Shown piece after piece: positions 59,044 to 64,000 of a stretch of DNA of 64,000 nt. Positions within the stretch are counted from its first letter, which is position 1; each line of letters starts with the position of its first letter. Under the pieces are notes generated by a model. It ran no database searches and was not told the origin of the DNA. It saw only the letters and a program-made list of their open reading frames with translations. Position numbers and translations under genes: made by a program. Source of the stretch: Adiantum capillus-veneris. Lineage: Eukaryota > Streptophyta > Polypodiopsida > Polypodiales > Pteridaceae. The DNA lies in assembly GCA_014529385.2 (NCBI GenBank), contig JABFUD020000315.1, forward strand, positions 1 to 64,000, read 5' to 3'.

Positions 59044-59787
59044 TGTTAAGTATGGAGCCTGATTTACCCTTGTAATTTTCTGTGGTAAAAGCGCACATTT
59101 GTAAGGCCCCCATTATGAGGAGAAGCCATCGTGCGTGAAGGAAAATCACTCACCGGAAACCAAAATTTTCACGGACAAGAATCAGGGGCAACTTTTTTAG
59201 GCCGGAATATTCCTTTTCGCCGGAATATTATGGCCGGACGGCGGTCGGAAAGTGGTCGGAAAACAACCGGTCGGTTGGCCGGTGGCCGGTAGTCAATGGC
59301 CGGTGGCCGGTGGTCGGAAGTCAATGGCCGGTGGCCGAATTCAAAAGCGGACTTGTCTTCTCAAGGGCGGCCACACATGGGCGGATTGGAGGGTCCGATT
59401 TGGACTTATTCGCACAAGGGCGGCTACACATGGCTGTCTCTCATAAGAGAGGGCAGCCCTTTTGGCCTATAAAAGGAGGCCATTTCTACACACATTTCAT
59501 AGTGTGAAGTTGATGCAACAAGGTGAGTGTGAGGTGGTGAGAGTGAAGCAAGGCGGGAGCTCCATTAAGGGTATAATCCCTTTGTAAACTACTTCTTGTT
59601 TTGAAGTACCAAAGCCATTGAGTGGCTGCTTTCCCGTGGACGTAGCCCACATTGGGTGAACCACGTATATCGTGTGTACTCTCTCTCTCTCTCTCTCTCT
59701 ACACTATAATCTCGTGTATATAAATTTGTCTCTCTCCATTAAGTAATCTACTCAATTATCTATTTAGCTACGTCTTATTTCCTAACA
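59044..59787 (+). mobile_element. 3' LTR of copia 2
   Basis: Complete 744-bp LTR, TGTTAAGTATGG to TTTCCTAACA, followed by ATATG (59788-59792). Confidence 0.95.
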
Positions 59788-59792
59788 ATATG

Positions 59793-59993
59793 TTCTACTG
59801 TGCAACATGGGGTAGCTCGATGTTTTGGGTCGGCATCTTCTTCCCCTTCTGCGTCTTGCTGCCCGTTCTGCAGCTTGGCTACCCCACGCCCTCCGCCCGC
59901 ATACTCCTCTTAATCTTCACCCCCCTCCTCGCTTGCATCGGCTTGCTTCCTCTCATACCCACATGGCTTCATCTCAAGCGCCGATTGACATAA
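59793..59993 (+). pseudogene. Cysteine-rich membrane protein gene, part 2
   Basis: Continues the frame broken at 54901 once the element and one ATATG are removed. It adds two hydrophobic spans (FWVGIFFPFCVLLPVLQLGY and ILLLIFTPLLACIGLLPLI) and a basic tail ending KRRLT before TAA at 59991-59993. The predicted protein thus has a Cys-rich N-terminal domain and about three membrane helices. The insertion would truncate it after the first helix. Confidence 0.65.
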
Positions 59994-60238
59994 ATTTCCA
60001 TTCCCCGTGTCCACTCTACCGCTTTTCTAAATGTTCATTTGTAAATTATGTACATATACAACGAGTGAGTGACATTCTCTTTGCCTCGAATTATTAAGGT
60101 CAAACCAAACCAACAAGTGTGTGACCCGCATAGGGGGACATTGGGTTACACACACACACACACATTTGGAAGGGTGTGTGGAAGTGCACGCAAGCAAGGA
60201 GGGTGCATTAAAGTCCTTGTAATCACTCCCAAAATATG

Positions 60239-60291
<53 letters not shown>

Positions 60292-60307
60292 CCCCCCCCC
60301 CCCCAAA

Positions 60308-60346
<39 letters not shown>

Positions 60347-60484
60347 CCATCAAATCTTGAGATCTAAACTCATCGAGTAGATCTTTGATATCTCTTTGAT
60401 TTGTTTCCATGACATTAACAATTGCTTTCATGCCATTAAAAATTCCCTCCTTCCCTTTGTCTCTTTATCATCAAATCTTGAGTA

Positions 60485-60583
<99 letters not shown>

Positions 60584-60817
60584 GGCTAATTATAGCCTGT
60601 TGTTATTTTCTTGGGACTGTTGGTTTGGGGTACCTTTGGTGAATAACCGGTTTGAATTCACTAGGTAAATTTTTTTAGGTGGTACCTTAATGGTACCTAA
60701 CCCTTAGTTGGTTGTTAAATGGGTTATGGGCGGGTTACCCGGCTCTGTAAATGATGTCTACTTCTACTTATTAATGAGGTGGCTCCCTCCTGACGGTTCT
60801 GCGATTCAGTGCTCTAA

Positions 60818-60876
<59 letters not shown>

Positions 60877-61831
60877 GCGACGCTGTTGCACCATCCACCT
60901 CTTGAAGCCGGGCCCGTCATACGGCTTGAAGGCAGGTGGCCACTTGCTCCAAACCCTATAAAAAGGTGAGCTTTACATGCTCACTTAGAATTGGTGGTGT
61001 GTGTGTGTACTTATGAGTAGTTGTCTGCACATTAGGACTGTGAGGGTTTTACATGCAAAGGGATATTGTTAAGTGTCGGATCTATGGCACAGGGCAAGGA
61101 TAAGCAGGCTATTGTGGAGCTCGCTGCTCCGACTCAATCTTAGGTGACTTATGGCTTTGAAATGAACTGATTTCCGAACTGTTTGATGAGTTGTGATTCA
61201 CTTGTTGGTACTATGGTAATATTCCTCATGCATATGCCAATAGAGGTACATGAAGGGAAACTTCTATCGAACTGTTTTGTATTTACGGCACTTGTCTTTT
61301 TTTACTCACCCTGTGAGTTAGGAATTGCTTTTAAGTGACTTATCATATGCATGTGTATGAGCACCCTTTCGGTGTCTGCGGCTTTGTTTTATAATTCCCT
61401 TTCGAGTTTATGTATATCTGTCAATGCATATTTGTCATCGGCATGTAAAGAAACATTGAAAGTTTGTATCTTCTTTTAAATACTGGTTAACTGTGACCTT
61501 GAAAGTCAGTTTTAAAAAGCGAGAAGGGGGGGGGGGGGGGGGTAATGATAGAATTTCTTCTTAAAAATCTACTGAATGACCCTATATAGTGGGGTTGCCG
61601 GGGTATATGACAAGGGGTCTATATATTCTGGTAAGGTTGCCGTGGCGGTTATACTATGGTTGATGTGCCTCTAGGTTGGTTCTCGTGCTTACCATTCTTG
61701 AGTCCATGTTGTTGTGTATATGGATCTTGGGAAAAACTTCTTAAATGTGCCAAATGAATGGTTGTGAACAAGTTTATGATGGATTGTGGCCGAATATGGT
61801 TATGAATATGATTATGATGGGTAATGGACTG
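59994..61831. other. Intergenic, microsatellite-rich
   Basis: Contains CT/C/A/CA compound tracts at 60246-60340, (CT)n(CA)n at 60487-60580, (CT)n at 60821-60873 and a G homopolymer at 61526-61542. Frames across these are low-complexity artefacts. No gene or promoter is recognised. Confidence 0.6.
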
Positions 61832-62080
61832 TGTGCTCCTTGTCGCACTGTCGAAGCAAGGGACTTGTCAATACACCGTGTGCGAGCCACAAATGGCTCC
61901 AAGCACACAACAAGATTAATCTAGCAAGCTCAAGAGAGCAAAGGGTGTGTCACTCACAGCTCTATGCTCGCCTTCGGGGTGGATTCCTCGCCGCGATGAA
62001 GAAGAAGCTACAGTCGTGCCACACTCAACCGCTTCACCACCGTCGTGCCTTCGTAATGCTCGATCGCGCACACACACTCC

Positions 62081-62141
<61 letters not shown>

Positions 62142-62452
62142 ACGCACACAAGGAGGTGAAGAAGAAGAAGATGGAGATGGAGATGGAGCAAGAGCACTCT
62201 TCTATTGCACAAATGAGAGAATGAGTGAATTTTAGGTTTAGTTGGCTTTTATATGAGCTCACCCCATTCACACTTGGGCGCCCATGCTTAGCCAACTAAT
62301 CCCTTGAATGTCCCAGTTAGAGTGCGCCTCTCATCGGCGATCACTCTTACCCTTTTCCTATTGGTCCGATAAGCCCGGTACCTGACTCTACCAAATACAT
62401 AATACACGTCCGTCGTAGGTGATGGGGTGTCCGTGAACCGTGAGGGTTAACA
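61832..62452 (-). mobile_element. Ty3/gypsy 3' LTR, same family as palindrome centre
   Basis: On the minus strand it begins TGTTAACCCTCACGG and runs to about 61832. It matches the LTRs at 16851 and 22341 over TATAAAAG (62246-62253), GAGAATGAG, the (GT)n tract, the ACGACGG...GAAG region and the GTGCTTGGAGCCATTTGTGG end, at perhaps 85-90%. Its last 40 bases are more diverged. It is preceded on its own strand by a polypurine tract, so it is a 3' LTR whose internal region would lie to the right. Confidence 0.88.
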
Positions 62453-62465
62453 TGCCCCCCTTCCT
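62453..62465 (-). promoter_or_regulatory. Polypurine tract of the gypsy element
   Basis: AGGAAGGGGGGCA directly before the LTR TG on the minus strand. The plus-strand primer site marks the 3' end of an element extending rightward. Confidence 0.8.
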
Positions 62466-64000
62466 GATGTAGATTCTGTCCTCGGAAGCTATTGAGTTGA
62501 AGCATTTGAGATGGAAGAGCATTTGAGATGAATGTCCTTTGCCTTCTTCAGTCACTGCAAAATCAAACAACATTGGCACAGTAATTGCATTCTCATAAGT
62601 GATTAAAAATCATATGCAGTTTTAGGTAGACAAATTGATTGGTAAAATAATTTCAAACAATTTGTTAGCAATGAACATTAAATTGCAATGTAATCAAATG
62701 CATAAACAGATGTAAAGGTAAAAAATTAACAAGTCTGGGGTCGCTAATTTGACGGTTGAAAGGCACTAGAGATTGAATATTAATACCATGGGTAAGCTTC
62801 TTAATTTTCTATGGTAAATTAAATTGTTTAATCGCGAGAGCCAAGTATTCATGTTCGAGGGCTGACTAGAGGCTATATCTAGAAGACCTTGTACTTAAGC
62901 TACCATAAAAGGAATTTCTCATGAAATCATCGCCTGACTGATTACTTTTTCTTTGACCCCCCAAAGTCTTTTCACAGTGATTCAATTTTGATGTGTGTGC
63001 TTATTTTGTATGCCTTGCAGGGTTTTTTGCTTTTCAAGTAAAAGCGCCCATACTGGGAACCTCTAGGGCTCTAGTACCATAGGCAATACATGTGAGTGAA
63101 GTACCAAATCAAGCTGAGATTTCTCTTCCAGCTTAAGATTTTACAGTGTGGCACTTTGATTTTTTGTTTGTTCATTTTCAACATTTTAATTTTGTAACTT
63201 TGGGGGGTCATATAACACTGATACACCTCCCCAGGCTCATCACACTAGTAAACTCCCTTTATAATACTTAAGCTAAAGGTCAATAGGGTCAAGCCCACTA
63301 GAAAGCCCTAGTACATTTCACACAATGCTACCTAAATTGGATTAAGAACCTAAGTAACCATTAATTATTAGGAAGGCATTCCCCATGGTATTAAGAGAAG
63401 ATTTCTAACACCTAACTTGGTCAAACTAGCTTAGTCGGACTGCTTGATTTTTAAACCTAGACAAGTGATTATGACAAAAAAATACATTGAATTAAATGTT
63501 TGATACTAAGCAAATGCGGTGAATATTAGGCTACCAATCACAATTAAAGCTGACAATCATAGATGCAAAAAAGATAAGGGGCAATGCTAATGGACAAGAA
63601 ACACCTGCAAGTGTCGATGGTCGCGCTTGATTTGAAGAGTGAGTCGAGATAAAGATTCCTTGAAGGTCCAAATCCTACCAATAGCAACACGCTCTTGTAC
63701 ACACTAGGAAACAAAAGGAATACCTCCAGGAGGCACATTAGTGGAAAAAGGTACCAACACTTATTGAACACAACAAAAAACATAAGGAACCCTAACCTAA
63801 TTATTTGCACTCCCCCTAGAGAGTCAAGGGAATAGGATATTGTAGAGGTTGGGGGAAAACCCTAAGGCTAAACCCCTATCCTCGTCGTCGCGATAAACAA
63901 AGTCATCATCCATGAGACCATATGTGCCATCCGTGTAGTCGTGTAAATTTTCTTCTTCATCATAGGTGCCCATGTTTACTGAGAAGGTCACTAGAAGCCT
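62466..64000. other. Presumed 3' internal region of the gypsy element; no gene seen
   Basis: On the minus strand this should be the non-coding region between pol and the 3' LTR. I see no pol motifs to the window edge. A hydrophobic frame at 63544-63810 (minus) is unrecognised. Confidence 0.35.

Larger units (their letters stand above)
54902..59787 (+). mobile_element. Ty1/copia element 2, young, lacking primer-binding site and N-terminal gag
   Basis: Two LTRs flank one long pol frame, bounded by ATATG duplications. The LTRs differ at only about four bases over 740, plus a repeat-unit and a CT-length difference, so insertion was recent. The internal region is 3.4 kb instead of the family's usual 4.5-5 kb. 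The missing part runs from the last 9 or so bases of the 5' LTR through the primer-binding site into gag. The element sits in sense orientation inside the membrane-protein coding sequence. Confidence 0.95.

Noticed and set aside
62466-64000. Hydrophobic frame 63544-63810 as a membrane protein
   Set aside because: No homologous pattern, and it lies in presumed retrotransposon 3' non-coding DNA.

Overview
Eukaryotic nuclear DNA from a land plant with a large, repeat-rich genome. The evidence is a tRNA-Asp primer-binding site typical of plant Ty3/gypsy elements, plant-type Ty1/copia elements, spliced genes with GT..AG introns, a pentatricopeptide-repeat (PPR) pseudogene, and long (CT)n and (AC)n microsatellites. 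The PPR repeats, the Euonymus-lectin-like gene and the Penelope-like reverse transcriptase fit a fern, lycophyte or other non-angiosperm better than a flowering plant, but the species is not fixed by anything here. Almost everything is transposable-element DNA; only two genes look like host genes.

The dominant structure is a giant imperfect palindrome over the first 39.6 kb. Left arm 1-18134 (probably running off the left edge) and right arm 21641 to about 39610 are reverse complements differing by roughly 1% plus microsatellite length changes. Between them is a 3.5-kb single-copy spacer. From outside to centre each arm holds: the end of a CACTAG-terminated repeat; a Ty3/gypsy integrase remnant; a 68-bp near-perfect hairpin; a decayed intron-containing gene; a 394-bp tandem pair; a (CT)n desert with a LINE-like scrap; a decayed Penelope-like retroelement flanked by two 2.6-kb direct repeats and interrupted by a 1.3-kb DNA element; and finally a Ty3/gypsy LTR, primer-binding site and leader. 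The spacer is that retrotransposon's gag and the first residues of its protease. The two LTR promoters therefore face each other across gag.

The inner junction carries the self-complementary octamer GGTTAACC on one side and GGTTAAC on the other. This fits a broken protease-region end that folded back, primed on the leader and copied the left arm. The outer junction lies inside the CACTAG-ended repeat, as if copying ended by switching to another family member. Any transcript from either LTR would be a hairpin with a stem of about 1.2 kb and a gag loop, an architecture like maize Mu killer. The same LTR family, with its polypurine tract, recurs at 61832-62452.

The right 24 kb is ordinary accessory sequence. 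It holds an apparently intact three-exon lectin-like gene (42555-44028, minus) with a broken paralogue whose exon was tandemly duplicated, a PPR pseudogene, a DUF7869-like transposase pseudogene, and a 5'-truncated copia element with a 143-bp LTR. It ends with a cysteine-rich membrane-protein gene split by a young copia element (54902-59787) that has perfect ATATG target duplications, an intact pol frame, and no primer-binding site or N-terminal gag.
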